From: CAYPNF01 sp964411985
Lineage (GTDB): Bacteria > Verrucomicrobiota > Verrucomicrobiia > Limisphaerales > J093
Direction: 5' to 3'
DNA length: 64,000 bases
Assembly: GCA_964411985.1 (NCBI GenBank)
Contig: CAYPNF010000043.1
Coordinates: 10,823-74,822 of the forward strand
Shown here: piece by piece, positions 26,368 through 35,337 of the stretch
Position numbering within the stretch: position 1 is the stretch's first letter
How the letters are laid out: every line of letters begins with the position of its first letter
Notes under the pieces: model-generated
What the model was told of the DNA's origin: nothing
Database searches by the model: none
What the model saw: the letters and a program-made list of their open reading frames with translations, nothing else
Made by a program: the position numbers and the translations under genes

Positions 26368-27567
26368 TCAGCTTCCCTGCGGCCCAGGCTTTCGCGAGAG
26401 ACGCGAGTAGGTCACCAGGGCGGTCACAATCCCCAATGCGGCGCTGGCCAGGTACGGAGCGGGAACGTGAAGGGCATAGAGAGTGGTGGCGAACGGGGGA
26501 GCCACAATGCGAGCGAGCGTGCCTGCGCTCTGGGCCACTCCCAAGACCATTCCTTGGTCCTCCGCTGTCGAGCGGATGGAGATCAGGCCCATGGTGGGGG
26601 CGCGGTTCAGGGCCGAGGCCAAGGAAAAAAGCGTGAGCGTGCTCATGATTCCCATGAGCGTGCCGACGTAGGGGGTTAGGATGAGACTGGCCGCCACGAT
26701 GATTAGGCTTCCGGCGATGAGCTTCGGTTCGCCCAAGGCCTTCACCAGTCGTCCAATGACACCGCCTTGCACCAGGACACTGACCAGTCCACCGTAGGCA
26801 AACAGGTAGCCGATTTGGTGCAGATCGTAGCCGAACTTCTTGGCGAGCAGCAAAGGAATGATCACCTCGTAGCAGGTGAAGCAAAAGGTGGCGATAAAGT
26901 AGATTCCCACCAGCAGTCCGATGCTCGGCCTGCGGCAGGTCTGGAGCAATTCGTCCCATTTGGATAGGTACTTCTTGGGGGTTGAGTCAGGTGTTCGGCT
27001 CTCTCCCAGGATGAAGATGGCCAAGATGAGGTTGAACAAGCAGAGACCGGCAGCCATCCATCCCGGTCCGGCCAAGCCGAAGTGGTGGGCCGTGGTGCCT
27101 CCTAGAAACGGGCCCAGGATGAAGCCGAGCCCGAAGGCGACGCCAATCAAGGCCATCCCTTTGGACCGCTTTTCAGGCGGCGTAATATCGGCGATGTAAG
27201 CGGAGGCCACGCCAATGGTCGCACCACACGCACCCCCGAACAATCGTGATACCAAAAGGATCCCCAGGGCGACGTTCGGGGAGAGGCCTTCCTTTGCGGA
27301 AAAAGCGAAGAGCAGGTAGGAGAGAACCGACCCTGCGTTCCCGATCAGGATCACCGGGCGCCGCCCGATCTTGTCGGAGAGCCTTCCCCACCAGGCCGCC
27401 AGCAGGAGCTGCATGACGGAATAGGCCGCTGTAATGGCTCCGATGGTAAAACCTTGGGCACCATAAGTTTCGCTATATCGCGGCAGTAAGGGTACCACGA
27501 TGCCGAACCCGATGAGGTCGATGAAGACCGTCAGGAAAATCACCAATTTAGAAGTCTTTTTCAACAC
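26368..27567 (-). CDS. MFS transporter (TetA-like drug exporter group)
   Basis: 399 residues from a GTG at 27567 with twelve predicted helices. The first helices carry V-F-I-D-L-I-G-F-G-I-V-V-P-L-L-P, and the loop between helices 2 and 3 has G-R-L-S-D-K-I-G-R-R-P-V, the MFS motif A. A second, weaker half has its own D-F-like and P-x-x-G motifs. This resembles the TCR/tetracycline-type exporters, though many such proteins export other compounds. It lies after TolC on the same strand, 72 bases away, suggesting a drug-export gene group. Confidence 0.88.
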   Translation of the reverse strand: MLKKTSKLVIFLTVFIDLIGFGIVVPLLPRYSETYGAQGFTIGAITAAYSVMQLLLAAWWGRLSDKIGRRPVILIGNAGSVLSYLLFAFSAKEGLSPNVALGILLVSRLFGGACGATIGVASAYIADITPPEKRSKGMALIGVAFGLGFILGPFLGGTTAHHFGLAGPGWMAAGLCLFNLILAIFILGESRTPDSTPKKYLSKWDELLQTCRRPSIGLLVGIYFIATFCFTCYEVIIPLLLAKKFGYDLHQIGYLFAYGGLVSVLVQGGVIGRLVKALGEPKLIAGSLIIVAASLILTPYVGTLMGIMSTLTLFSLASALNRAPTMGLISIRSTAEDQGMVLGVAQSAGTLARIVAPPFATTLYALHVPAPYLASAALGIVTALVTYSRLSRKPGPQGS

Positions 27568-27639
27568 AATATGAACGATACCTTATCTTCGCGGAAAGCG
27601 GTTGTCTAGTATGCGGATCGGAGGTTGTGGGCAGCCAAC

Positions 27640-29037
27640 TTAGGGTTTCGCTTTTTCGGGCACCCAGCTTCCCATGGCTCGTTCCAGTCGCGCCTTGGCG
27701 GCCGCGTATTCCCGCTGCGCCCGGATTTGCGTGGTTCGGCTGGCGGTGAGAGCCGTTTGCGCGCTGAGGACATCCAGTTGAGTTCCCGTCCCGGCGTCGG
27801 CCCGGGCTCGTGCCAACCGTAGTGCCTCATCCGCTTGCTCCAGGACTTTGACTTGCGAACGCAAAACCTCTTTGGCTTCGATGAGGGTGGAGAAAGAGCT
27901 GCGCACCTCCAGCTCGATTTTTCGTGAAGTATCGTCCTTCTCTTCCACGGCACGTTCGTAGTTGGCCCGGGCTTCCCGGACCTTTCCACGGGTGTACATG
28001 CCGTCGAAGATGTCCCAACTCACCACCACTCCCGCCTGCCACCCTGAGATATCCCGCGTGAAGTCATCGGCCATGGTGGGGGCACGGGAACCGTAACCCA
28101 CGTACCCTTGTACACTGGGATACTGCCCTGCCCGTGCGCTCTTAATAGCTTCCTTGCGCAATAGTTCGCCTTTCTGCAGAGCGGTGAGCTCCGGGCGACG
28201 TTCCAGAGCCATGGCCAAAGCTTGCTGCAGCGAGATATCCAGCGGTTCCACCTCCAGGGTGCCGTTGAGGACCAAGGGGATGTCCTCAAAGACGTCCGTG
28301 GGCACGTGGTACCCCATGAGGTTTACCAGGAGGTTCTTCGTGATGCGATGCGCGTTCCGGGCCCGGATCAGGTCGGGTTGAGCGTTGGCCAGTTCCACTT
28401 CCGCGCGCAGGACGTTGAACTTGGGAACGGTACCGGCGGCAAACCTGCGATTCGTGTCCTCCAATTCCTTCTCCAGCAAACGGACCGAGGCTTCGCTCAC
28501 CACGATTTGCTGGACGGCGAGCAGCGTGTTGTAGAATCCGAGCCGGACCTCGAGGGCAATGTCCGCAACCACCGCCTGATGGCGCCAGAGAGCCTGCTCT
28601 TTGGTGAGAGTGGCGGAACGAAGGGCGGCATGAATCCGACCGCCCTCAAAGATGGATTGAACCAGGCGCACGTTGCCCGACCAGAAGTCGTTTCCGGGAC
28701 TGATGCCGTTGAACGCGGGCAGGCCGGGAATGGAGGGGAAGTCGACACTCTCCAGCGCATCGTCATCGGTGTGCGTGTACTCCCCGCTGAACCGCACCTT
28801 GGGGATGGCAATCGCCCGCGTCTGGATGACGACCCCATAGGCAGCCTCCAGCTCCTTTTGGCTCTTCACGATCTCTCCGTTTTGAGTGAGAGCCACGTTG
28901 AGGCACTCCTCGAGGGAGAAGGGTTTGGAGAGCCAGGGGGCGGTGTTGGTGCCGGTTTGGGCGGTATCCGCAGCGACCACGGCTGCTGCTAGCGAACCAA
29001 GTCCGATTACGTGCAAGAGTGCCTTCGGAATTCTCAT
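27640..29037 (-). CDS. TolC-family outer membrane efflux protein
   Basis: 465 residues from the ATG at 29037 (a TTG at 29049 is also possible). Signal peptide about 1-22 (V-V-A-A). Two OEP domains: long heptad-rich helices start F-S-L-E-E-C-L-N-V-A-L-T-Q-N and repeat in the second half (L-Q-Q-A-L-A-M-A-L-E-R-R-P-E-L). Such proteins form trimeric outer-membrane channels for RND, ABC or MFS pumps. It is downstream of the TetR gene (48 bases) and divergent from the RND pair, so it is the likely exit duct of that pump. Confidence 0.92.
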   Translation of the reverse strand: MRIPKALLHVIGLGSLAAAVVAADTAQTGTNTAPWLSKPFSLEECLNVALTQNGEIVKSQKELEAAYGVVIQTRAIAIPKVRFSGEYTHTDDDALESVDFPSIPGLPAFNGISPGNDFWSGNVRLVQSIFEGGRIHAALRSATLTKEQALWRHQAVVADIALEVRLGFYNTLLAVQQIVVSEASVRLLEKELEDTNRRFAAGTVPKFNVLRAEVELANAQPDLIRARNAHRITKNLLVNLMGYHVPTDVFEDIPLVLNGTLEVEPLDISLQQALAMALERRPELTALQKGELLRKEAIKSARAGQYPSVQGYVGYGSRAPTMADDFTRDISGWQAGVVVSWDIFDGMYTRGKVREARANYERAVEEKDDTSRKIELEVRSSFSTLIEAKEVLRSQVKVLEQADEALRLARARADAGTGTQLDVLSAQTALTASRTTQIRAQREYAAAKARLERAMGSWVPEKAKP

Positions 29038-29085
29038 ACGGATGAACAAACTCGTTTCTGTTGGGGGAGGGTGGGATGGATCCGG

Positions 29086-29826
29086 TTAGCTGTCAACCGT
29101 GGCTGCGCGGTTTTCGAGGGCCGACCGTTTTGCGCGGGCGCGAGGTTGGGGCTTCGGGGTGGTCGTAGACGGGAAGGTCCCTGAGGATTCCTGGCCAAGG
29201 ATCCGGGCGATGCCGCCGAGAGTGAATTCCGTGATATGACGGGCAAGCGGCTCGATCGCGCTGGAGTCGAACGTTTGAGTCGGGAAAAGCCGGCATACCA
29301 CCGACCGACAATGGAGGTAGAAAACGCATTGGCTGACAATGGAGCAGCCCACTTGTTGCACCAGGACCTCAGGCACTGGTTTACCGGCCAAGCCGGTGAT
29401 GATCTCGGTCAACACGAGAGCCATGGGCCGAAAACTCTCATCCACCATGAGGTCGATGGCGCCGGTGGGCTCGATCATTTCGATCAGCACAAGTTTGTCC
29501 GACCAGGAAGCTGCCCCTTTGTCGAAAACGCGCATGAGCATCACCCGCACGAAGTTATGGAGGCGTTGGACGGGGGTGGGATGACTGGGTAATCCGAGGG
29601 CGTAAGGATACTTTTGATCCGACTCACAAAGAGCCCGGCGGATCACCTCCAGGTAGAGGCGCTGTTTGTCCCCGAAATGGTAATTGACCGCTGCGATATT
29701 GGCCCCGGCCTTCTGACAGATGTCACGGACGGTGGTGGCTCGGTAGCCGCGGTCGGCGAACACCTCGCCCGCCGCCTGGAGCAGGGTGAGGCGGGTATCG
29801 GTCCCGTTGATCTTCTTAGAACGCAT
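29086..29826 (-). CDS. TetR-family repressor (CecR-like, DUF1956)
   Basis: 246 residues. The N-terminal helix-turn-helix (about 10-58) includes A-G-E-V-F-A-D-R-G-Y-R-A-T-T-V-R-D-I and A-A-V-N-Y-H-F-G-D-K, the TetR signature. The ligand domain resembles CecR/YbiH (S-D-K-L-V-L-I-E-M-I-E-P-T). The C-terminal ~35 residues are basic and probably disordered. It is divergent from the RND adaptor gene across a short region with overlapping palindromes (29843-29866), the probable operator. It therefore likely controls both directions. Confidence 0.9.
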   Translation of the reverse strand: MRSKKINGTDTRLTLLQAAGEVFADRGYRATTVRDICQKAGANIAAVNYHFGDKQRLYLEVIRRALCESDQKYPYALGLPSHPTPVQRLHNFVRVMLMRVFDKGAASWSDKLVLIEMIEPTGAIDLMVDESFRPMALVLTEIITGLAGKPVPEVLVQQVGCSIVSQCVFYLHCRSVVCRLFPTQTFDSSAIEPLARHITEFTLGGIARILGQESSGTFPSTTTPKPQPRARAKRSALENRAATVDS

Positions 29827-29842
29827 GTTTCAAACAACAATT

Positions 29843-29866
29843 TCAAACATATGTTTGACATGTCAA
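29843..29866. promoter_or_regulatory. Probable TetR operator: two overlapping perfect palindromes
   Basis: TCAAACATATGTTTGA (29843-29858) is a perfect 16-bp palindrome; TTGACATGTCAA (29855-29866) is a perfect 12-bp palindrome overlapping it by 4 bases. A related half-site (ATGTTTCAAAC) lies at 29825-29835. The site is 17 bases upstream of the tetR ATG and contains the -35 box of the divergent promoter. Confidence 0.7.
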
Positions 29867-29882
29867 CTCTTTTCGGTAAAAG
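29855..29882 (+). promoter_or_regulatory. Candidate promoter of the RND adaptor operon
   Basis: TTGACA (29855-29860), 16-base spacer, TAAAAG (29877-29882). The -35 box is part of the operator palindrome, so a bound repressor would block it. Confidence 0.5.
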
Positions 29883-29942
29883 GTTACCCCAGGCACGGGC
29901 GTCCCGGTGGATGCCCTGCGGTCAGGCATGAGTTGTATGCAA

Positions 29943-31064
29943 ATGAAAGCTGTGCATTTCTTTCTCGCTGCGGCGTTGGGTTTCGGTGCGGCGGGGTGTA
30001 GCAAGAAGAGGGTTCCCGAGACGCCGCCAACCGTCGTGCTTTACGAGGTGGTGCGTTCTTTGGCGGATTCTTCTTTTCAGGAGGCCCAGACTTACCTGGG
30101 GAACGTGCGGTGCGACCGGGAGATGGACCTCAGCTTCAAGGTGGGTGGCTTTCTGGAACTGATCGGCCCCGAGCCGGGGCGTGATTGGCAGGAAGGCGAC
30201 CTGGTGAAGCAAGGGCAGGTGCTGGCGCGCCTGAAGCAGGGCGATTTTGAGAGTGAGGTGAATCGAGCGCAAGCCAACGCCGATTTGGAGAGCTCGCAGT
30301 ATGAAAGATCCCTTCAATTGCGCAAGGACGGGGCGATTTCCGAACAGGAACTGGACGTGATCAAGGCCAAAGCGAAGACCGCCCAGGCGGCGCTGGAACA
30401 GGCCAAGCAGGCGCGGGAGGATTCGGTGTTGAGGGCCCCTTTTGAAGGGAACATTCTGGCTCGCTCGGCCAGCAACGGAGAGACGGTTCTGCCCAGCCGC
30501 CGGGTCCTGAGATTCGGCGACTTGGGCCTGATGTCGGTTGAGTTGGGTGTTCCGGATCGCGTGGCCAGCCGCATCCGGTCCCTCGGGATGGAGATACCGG
30601 TAAGCATCAATACTCTGGAACGAACCAACTATCCGGGGCGGATCGCGCAAGTAGGCCTTTCAGCCCAGGAAGGTGCGCGCTTGTACACGGTGTTGATCAA
30701 AGTCGATAACACCCGCCAGCCCAGCGGCGGGTGGGCAATCAAGTCGGGCATGACCGCCTCGGTGAGTGTGGGACAATCGGCCACGATCCCTTCTGACGCG
30801 GTCGTGGTCAGCCTGGCGGCCTTGGTGTCGCCGTCCACGGCTACCAGCGCTTCGGATCGAGAGTCGCAGTTGGCGGTCTTTGTGGTGGGGGACGACAACC
30901 GGGTTCATGAGCGCATGGTGGAAACGGGAGAACTGATCCGCAGTTCCGTGGTGGTGACCAAAGGGCTGAAGGTGGCGGAGAAGGTGGTGGTGAGTGGTGC
31001 CAGTTCTCTGCACGAGGGTGAATCGGTGACGGCCCATCCGGCGGACCGCAAGATTCGGCGTTAA
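29943..31064 (+). CDS. RND efflux periplasmic adaptor (HlyD/AcrA family lipoprotein)
   Basis: 373 residues from the ATG at 29943; ATGs at 29928 and 29937 are also in frame. Signal ends with a lipobox G-A-A-G-C, predicting a lipid-anchored Cys. The order is lipoyl-like half (K-Q-G-Q-V-L-A-R-L-K-Q-G-D), alpha hairpin (A-Q-A-N-A-D-L-E-S-S-Q-Y-E-R then K-A-K-A-K-T-A-Q), second lipoyl half (R-A-P-F-E-G-N-I-L-A-R) and barrel/MP domains. It bridges the inner-membrane pump and TolC. The pump gene begins 8 bases after its stop. Confidence 0.92.
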   Translation: MKAVHFFLAAALGFGAAGCSKKRVPETPPTVVLYEVVRSLADSSFQEAQTYLGNVRCDREMDLSFKVGGFLELIGPEPGRDWQEGDLVKQGQVLARLKQGDFESEVNRAQANADLESSQYERSLQLRKDGAISEQELDVIKAKAKTAQAALEQAKQAREDSVLRAPFEGNILARSASNGETVLPSRRVLRFGDLGLMSVELGVPDRVASRIRSLGMEIPVSINTLERTNYPGRIAQVGLSAQEGARLYTVLIKVDNTRQPSGGWAIKSGMTASVSVGQSATIPSDAVVVSLAALVSPSTATSASDRESQLAVFVVGDDNRVHERMVETGELIRSSVVVTKGLKVAEKVVVSGASSLHEGESVTAHPADRKIRR

Positions 31065-31072
31065 GGAGGACC

Positions 31073-34000
31073 ATGGGCACGCACACGGAAACTCCCAAGC
31101 AGGGCGGACTGGCACGTTACTTTGTAGAGCATCGCGAGGTGGGCTGGGTCGCTCTGGTGGCCATCCTGATCTGGGGCTGGGTCTCCTATCATCAACTCGC
31201 GCAGCAGGAGGACCCCAAGATCCCGGAACGCCGGGCGCTGTTGGTCACCCGCTTTCCGGGCGCCAGCGCCAAGAAGATTGAGGAGCTCGTTACCCAGAAG
31301 ATCGAGGAAAAGGTCGACGAGATGCAGTCGATCGAGGAGTTAAGCTCGCAGTCGCGTTTTGGTGTCTCTGTCATTCACGTGATGCAACGGTCCGCTTCGC
31401 AAGCGCGGGTCGATCAGGAATGGGAGAAGCTCCGCGCCAAGCTGCGAGAGGTGACACTCCCGGAAGGATGCCAGGAGCCTTTCCTCGATACCGACTTCGG
31501 TAATACGGTCACCCTGCTGTATGGGATCACGAGTCCGCCAGGCAGTGAGCCGGAATCCGTGGCGCGGGCCAACCTCCTCCGCTCCCGGCTGGCGGAGTTG
31601 CGCAAGACTCGTGGGAGTACGGGGCGTGCGGCGGTCTTTGCCTTCTTCCCTCCCGCCATTGCGGAGAGTTATCGAACCATGATCCGGGAGCGGTTCATCT
31701 CCAGCCTCTCGGCCCGCGGGTTGGCCTCGGACGTTCAGAATGCCCAAGGCTCGAGTTACATTCTGGCCGACTTCCGTACGGGGGCGAGCCGGGCGGCGTT
31801 GGAGGCATTTCTAACGGAGTTTAGCCGAGATTTGGTGGGGACCGACGCGGAGCTGCACCCGGACTTCTCCAGGGCGGTGATTCTGATGGGGGATGAGGAC
31901 CCCTTGCCTTCCATCCGGGCGACCGTTGCACCGCGGTATAGTTACCGGGAGTTGGAATTGGCTGCCGAGAAACTGGAGGATGCCCTGAAGCAGCTGCCCA
32001 GCGTGGGGCGGGTGCGGAAGATCGGAAATGTCGCCGAGGCGGTCTACCTCTACTACTCCATCGCGAATCTGGAGGGGTTTAAGATCGCGCCTGACGACGT
32101 CATTCAGGCCATTCGCACTCGGAATGCGATTATTCCTGGCGGGGTGCTTCGGACCGAAGGCCAGAACTTTCCGGTGCAACTCACCGGCGAGTTCGTCTCC
32201 GAGGAGGAGTTGCTCGACACGGTGGCTGGGACCACCAGCACGAGTGGCGGCGCGATTCCGGTTTACCTGCGTGATCTTTTCGATGTGCGGCGGGGTTATG
32301 AGAATCCCATCCCCTTCAAGGTAGACGTGCTGCATCGCAAGCAGCCGGGCGCGCCGCTCCAGGAGGCGCGTTGCGTCATGCTCGCCGTGGAAATGAAAGA
32401 GGGAAACATCATCGGACGCTTCGGGCATCAGGCCTCGAAGGTGGTGAACGCTGTGAAACAGCGCTTTCCCGAAGGGATGGAGGTCCTGACCCTGTCGGAT
32501 CAACCGCGCGCCGTCACCGAACGGGTCCAGCAGTTCCTGCGTTGTTTCATCGAGGCCGTCATGGTCGTGGTCCTGGTGGCGCTCTTTCTCATGGACTGGC
32601 GTTCCGCCCTCGTGGTGGCTCTGGCCATTCCGCTCACGGTAGCGATGACTCTCGTGGGGATGTGGGTTTTTGGCCTGCCGCTTCACCAGATTTCGATTGC
32701 GGCCCTCATCATCGCCCTGGGGATGTTGGTGGATGATCCAGTGGTGGCGTCGGATGGCATCAATCGCGAGTTGGCGCACGGCAAACCACCGGCGACTGCG
32801 GCCTGGCTTGGGCCGTATCGGTTGCGCCGAGCCATCCTGTTTGGGACCATCATCAACATCGTGGCCTTTCTCCCGCTGGTGCTGCTGCCGAGTGACAAGG
32901 GAGCGTTCATCTTCGCATTGCCGATGGTGGTCACGTTGGCGTTGGTCTCCTCGCGGGTGGTCTCGATGACCTTCGTCCCGTTGCTGGGGTACTATCTTTT
33001 GCGAGGCCAGAAGGGTTTGGAATCCGGAGGGGAGATCCGATCCTTCTTTCTCTTCAAACCGGTTGACCGAGTGCTCGTGGCAGTCCTGCCCCGGTACCGG
33101 GGTTTGCTTGAAACCGCGCTCAACCATCCGTGGCGGGCGATTGGGGTTGCCTATGGCGCGCTCGCGCTGAGCTTTGCTTTGGTGCCTCTTTTCGGGACGC
33201 AGTTCTTTCCGCCCGCGGAGCGAAACCAACTGCTCATCGATGTAGAACTTCCGGAGTCGGCCTCCATACTCCAGACGAGGGAGGTCTGTCGGCAGGTTTC
33301 AGAAATCCTCGGGAAGCACGCTGACATCACCACGGCAGCGGTGTTCAGTGGAGGAACGGCACCGAGGTTCTACTATAATGTTTCGCCGCGGGAACCTGGA
33401 GAGCACCTGGGCCAGGTGCTGGTGAATACGAAGCATGCCAAAGACGTCCCGCCTTTGCTGGTGGAGTTGCGCAGGGAACTGGACCAGCAGATCGCGGGTG
33501 CCCGGTGCTTGGTGAAGCAATTGGAGCAGGGCCCTCCCGTCGAAGCCCCGATCCAGATCCGGGTCAGCGGGGAGGACCTCGACATTTTGCGCGGAGTGGC
33601 CGACCAGGTTGCGGGCGTGCTACGCGAACAGGGCGCCTACAAAGTCCACGATGACCTGGGGCGGCGCATGCCGACACTGACCATGGAGATCGATCAGCAC
33701 CGCGCGAATCTGCTGGAGATCAGCAACGCCCAGATTGGCCGGCTCGCCCAGTCAGCTTTCTACGGCCTTCGAGTGACGGAGTTGCGGGAAGGGGACCACC
33801 TGATCCCGGTTTCCGTGCGGTTGCGCACGGAGGAGAGAAATGAGGCGGAGAAGATCCAGACTTTGTATGTTCGGTCGGTGAGCAAGAAACTGATCCCGCT
33901 GAACAACTTTGCGACCGTGACGCTGGTTCCGGAGTTCGCCACGATCGCGCATTTCAACAAGCTGCGTACCGTGACCGTCAAGGCCTACAGCCCCTTTGGC

Positions 34001-34606
34001 GAGTTACCCTCAAACATCCTTCGCCGCGCAAAACCGGCTTTGGGCCAGCTTCCACTGCTTCCCGGATACGACCTCAACTATGCCGGAGAGGAAAAGGAAC
34101 TTCGGCAGAGCCAAGCGGAAATGGGAACCGTCATGATGGTTTCCCTGGGGCTGATCGCCTTTGCCATGGTGGTTCAATTTGAGTCGGTGTTGAAATCGAT
34201 GGTGGTCATGCTCACTGTGCCGCTGGGGTTGGTTGGGGCATTCCTGGGTGTGGCCGTGATGCAGACCGCCATGGGTTTCATGGCCTTGCTGGGGATTGTC
34301 AGCCTGGCGGGAGTGATCGTCAGTCACATCATTGTGCTTTCAGACTTCATTGAAGAGGCCAGAGCTGAGGGAATGCCAACCCGGCAGGCCCTGATCCAAG
34401 CGGGATTCGTTCGCCTGCGCGCGGTGCTGGCGACGGTGCTGGCGACGGTGGGCGGGCTGGTCCCGCTCGCGTTGACCGGCGGTGAATTATGGAAGCCGCT
34501 GACCTCGGTACACATTGTAGGGTTGCTCCTCGCCACCCTATTGACCCTGATCATTCTGCCGGTGTGGTATTACCTGTTCGCCGAGCGCCTCAAGTGGATC
34601 CGCTGA
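31073..34606 (+). CDS. RND efflux pump permease (AcrB/MdtB-like)
   Basis: 1177 residues, somewhat longer than the usual ~1040. AAGGAGG lies just before the ATG. It has the RND arrangement: helix 1 (about 22-38), large porter loop, a helix 2-6 block, second loop and helix 8-12 block. In helix 4 the proton-relay pair is seen in G-M-L-V-D-D-P-V-V-A-S-D. The second half ends with helix-rich G-L-V-P-L-A-L-T-G-G and H-I-V-G-L-L-L-A-T-L-L-T-L. It forms a tripartite pump with the adaptor and probably the divergently encoded TolC protein. Substrates cannot be inferred. Confidence 0.94.
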   Translation: MGTHTETPKQGGLARYFVEHREVGWVALVAILIWGWVSYHQLAQQEDPKIPERRALLVTRFPGASAKKIEELVTQKIEEKVDEMQSIEELSSQSRFGVSVIHVMQRSASQARVDQEWEKLRAKLREVTLPEGCQEPFLDTDFGNTVTLLYGITSPPGSEPESVARANLLRSRLAELRKTRGSTGRAAVFAFFPPAIAESYRTMIRERFISSLSARGLASDVQNAQGSSYILADFRTGASRAALEAFLTEFSRDLVGTDAELHPDFSRAVILMGDEDPLPSIRATVAPRYSYRELELAAEKLEDALKQLPSVGRVRKIGNVAEAVYLYYSIANLEGFKIAPDDVIQAIRTRNAIIPGGVLRTEGQNFPVQLTGEFVSEEELLDTVAGTTSTSGGAIPVYLRDLFDVRRGYENPIPFKVDVLHRKQPGAPLQEARCVMLAVEMKEGNIIGRFGHQASKVVNAVKQRFPEGMEVLTLSDQPRAVTERVQQFLRCFIEAVMVVVLVALFLMDWRSALVVALAIPLTVAMTLVGMWVFGLPLHQISIAALIIALGMLVDDPVVASDGINRELAHGKPPATAAWLGPYRLRRAILFGTIINIVAFLPLVLLPSDKGAFIFALPMVVTLALVSSRVVSMTFVPLLGYYLLRGQKGLESGGEIRSFFLFKPVDRVLVAVLPRYRGLLETALNHPWRAIGVAYGALALSFALVPLFGTQFFPPAERNQLLIDVELPESASILQTREVCRQVSEILGKHADITTAAVFSGGTAPRFYYNVSPREPGEHLGQVLVNTKHAKDVPPLLVELRRELDQQIAGARCLVKQLEQGPPVEAPIQIRVSGEDLDILRGVADQVAGVLREQGAYKVHDDLGRRMPTLTMEIDQHRANLLEISNAQIGRLAQSAFYGLRVTELREGDHLIPVSVRLRTEERNEAEKIQTLYVRSVSKKLIPLNNFATVTLVPEFATIAHFNKLRTVTVKAYSPFGELPSNILRRAKPALGQLPLLPGYDLNYAGEEKELRQSQAEMGTVMMVSLGLIAFAMVVQFESVLKSMVVMLTVPLGLVGAFLGVAVMQTAMGFMALLGIVSLAGVIVSHIIVLSDFIEEARAEGMPTRQALIQAGFVRLRAVLATVLATVGGLVPLALTGGELWKPLTSVHIVGLLLATLLTLIILPVWYYLFAERLKWIR

Positions 34607-34630
34607 GGCCCGCTTTGGTTGGAAGCGGCG

Positions 34631-34659
34631 TTGACCTCAAACCTGTGCTCGATTAGGCT
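34631..34659 (+). promoter_or_regulatory. Candidate promoter directly before the 109-residue protein gene
   Basis: TTGACC (34631-34636), 17-base spacer, TAGGCT (34654-34659); the GTG start at 34666 follows after 6 bases, so the transcript may be leaderless. Confidence 0.35.
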
Positions 34660-34665
34660 GGGAGC

Positions 34666-34995
34666 GTGAGTCACGAGCTTGTGGACGAGATCAGTCTTGA
34701 ACTGGCCCGCCGCGTGGCTGGGCGTTTGCGCCGGCACCCGGAACTCCTTGGCGTTGCCAGGGACAATCTCGAACGTTGGTCCTGCCTCAACGCCCAAGCA
34801 CCAGCACTGCTGCGCTGTTATGCGGAATGGCAAGCGATTTTGGACCGCCCCCTCGCGGAGATTTGCGAGTTACTGGTCTCCGGAAGCGAGGAAGCGAGTC
34901 GGTTGAGACAGAATTCTCCGTTTGCGGGCGTTTTGAGCGCGCGTGAAGTCTGGGAGTTGAAGCGATACCATCGCCATGCAACGGACGCAGCTTGA
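34666..34995 (+). CDS. Conserved hypothetical protein, probable first gene of a broken two-gene module
   Basis: 109 residues from a GTG. The pattern R-H-P-E-L-L-G-V-A-R-D-N-L-E-R-W, then R-P-L-A-E-I-C-E-L-L-V-S, then S-P-F-A-G-V-L-S-A-R-E-V-W matches, from memory, a small family found beside nucleotidyltransferase-like genes in a toxin-antitoxin-like pair. No catalytic motif is visible; it is likely a cytoplasmic helical protein. The partner frame overlaps its 3' end by 18 bases and is truncated. Function unproven. Confidence 0.6.
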   Translation: MSHELVDEISLELARRVAGRLRRHPELLGVARDNLERWSCLNAQAPALLRCYAEWQAILDRPLAEICELLVSGSEEASRLRQNSPFAGVLSAREVWELKRYHRHATDAA

Positions 34996-35136
34996 ACATA
35001 TCATCCGCGCTGCCGCCGCCATCACGGGAGCGGAGGACATTGGTCCTTCGCGAAGTCCACCACCGCCCGCCCGTCTCCCCGGCTCATCACGTGGCACCAT
35101 CCCCCAGCAATTAAAACCCGCAACGGTCCAGGCATA
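34978..35136 (+). pseudogene. Truncated partner gene (nucleotidyltransferase-like N-terminus only)
   Basis: The ATG at 34978 opens a 52-residue frame. Only the first ~22 residues (M-Q-R-T-Q-L-E-H-I-I-R-A-A-A-A-I-T-G-A-E-D-I) look like the start of the nucleotidyltransferase-like partner; after codon 22 (about 35043) the sequence becomes Pro/Arg-rich and unrelated. The break coincides with the start of a transposase-like remnant on the other strand (35041-35110). The intact partner would be about 180-200 residues long by family memory. Confidence 0.45.
35041..35110 (-). mobile_element. Remnant of a REP-associated (IS200-like) transposase
   Basis: On the minus strand one frame reads G-G-W-C-H-V-M-S-R-G-D-G-R-A-V-V, matching the highly conserved N-terminal W-Y-H-V-x-x-R-G motif of REP-associated tyrosine transposases. 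A stop follows soon after, and the catalytic H-x-H and Tyr regions are absent. Only the first ~20 residues remain. Confidence 0.45.
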
Positions 35137-35337
35137 GGCTCCTATCTGAGTGCTCCCTCCTCCTATGTCCATTATATGAACCTGAACCCATTGTGTTCCC
35201 TGGGTGCAGCCCATAATGCTGTCTGAGCAGCCAGTGCATCGTGAAATCGTGAGCTATAGGAGCAAGAGCCTGGCTCCACAATGGCGTATCTGCGGGCTTC
35301 CAACGCGGTCAAGTGTTAATGGCTGGCCCTACTGGGT

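Noticed and set aside
29086..31064. The tetR/adaptor region as a horizontally acquired resistance island
   Set aside because: Base composition looks like the surroundings, there are no integrase, IS ends or direct repeats, and the operator arrangement is typical of native efflux loci.
31811..33229. A 472-codon minus-strand open frame inside the RND pump gene
   Set aside because: The pump has its motifs on the plus strand; the antisense product is His/Arg-rich without recognisable content.
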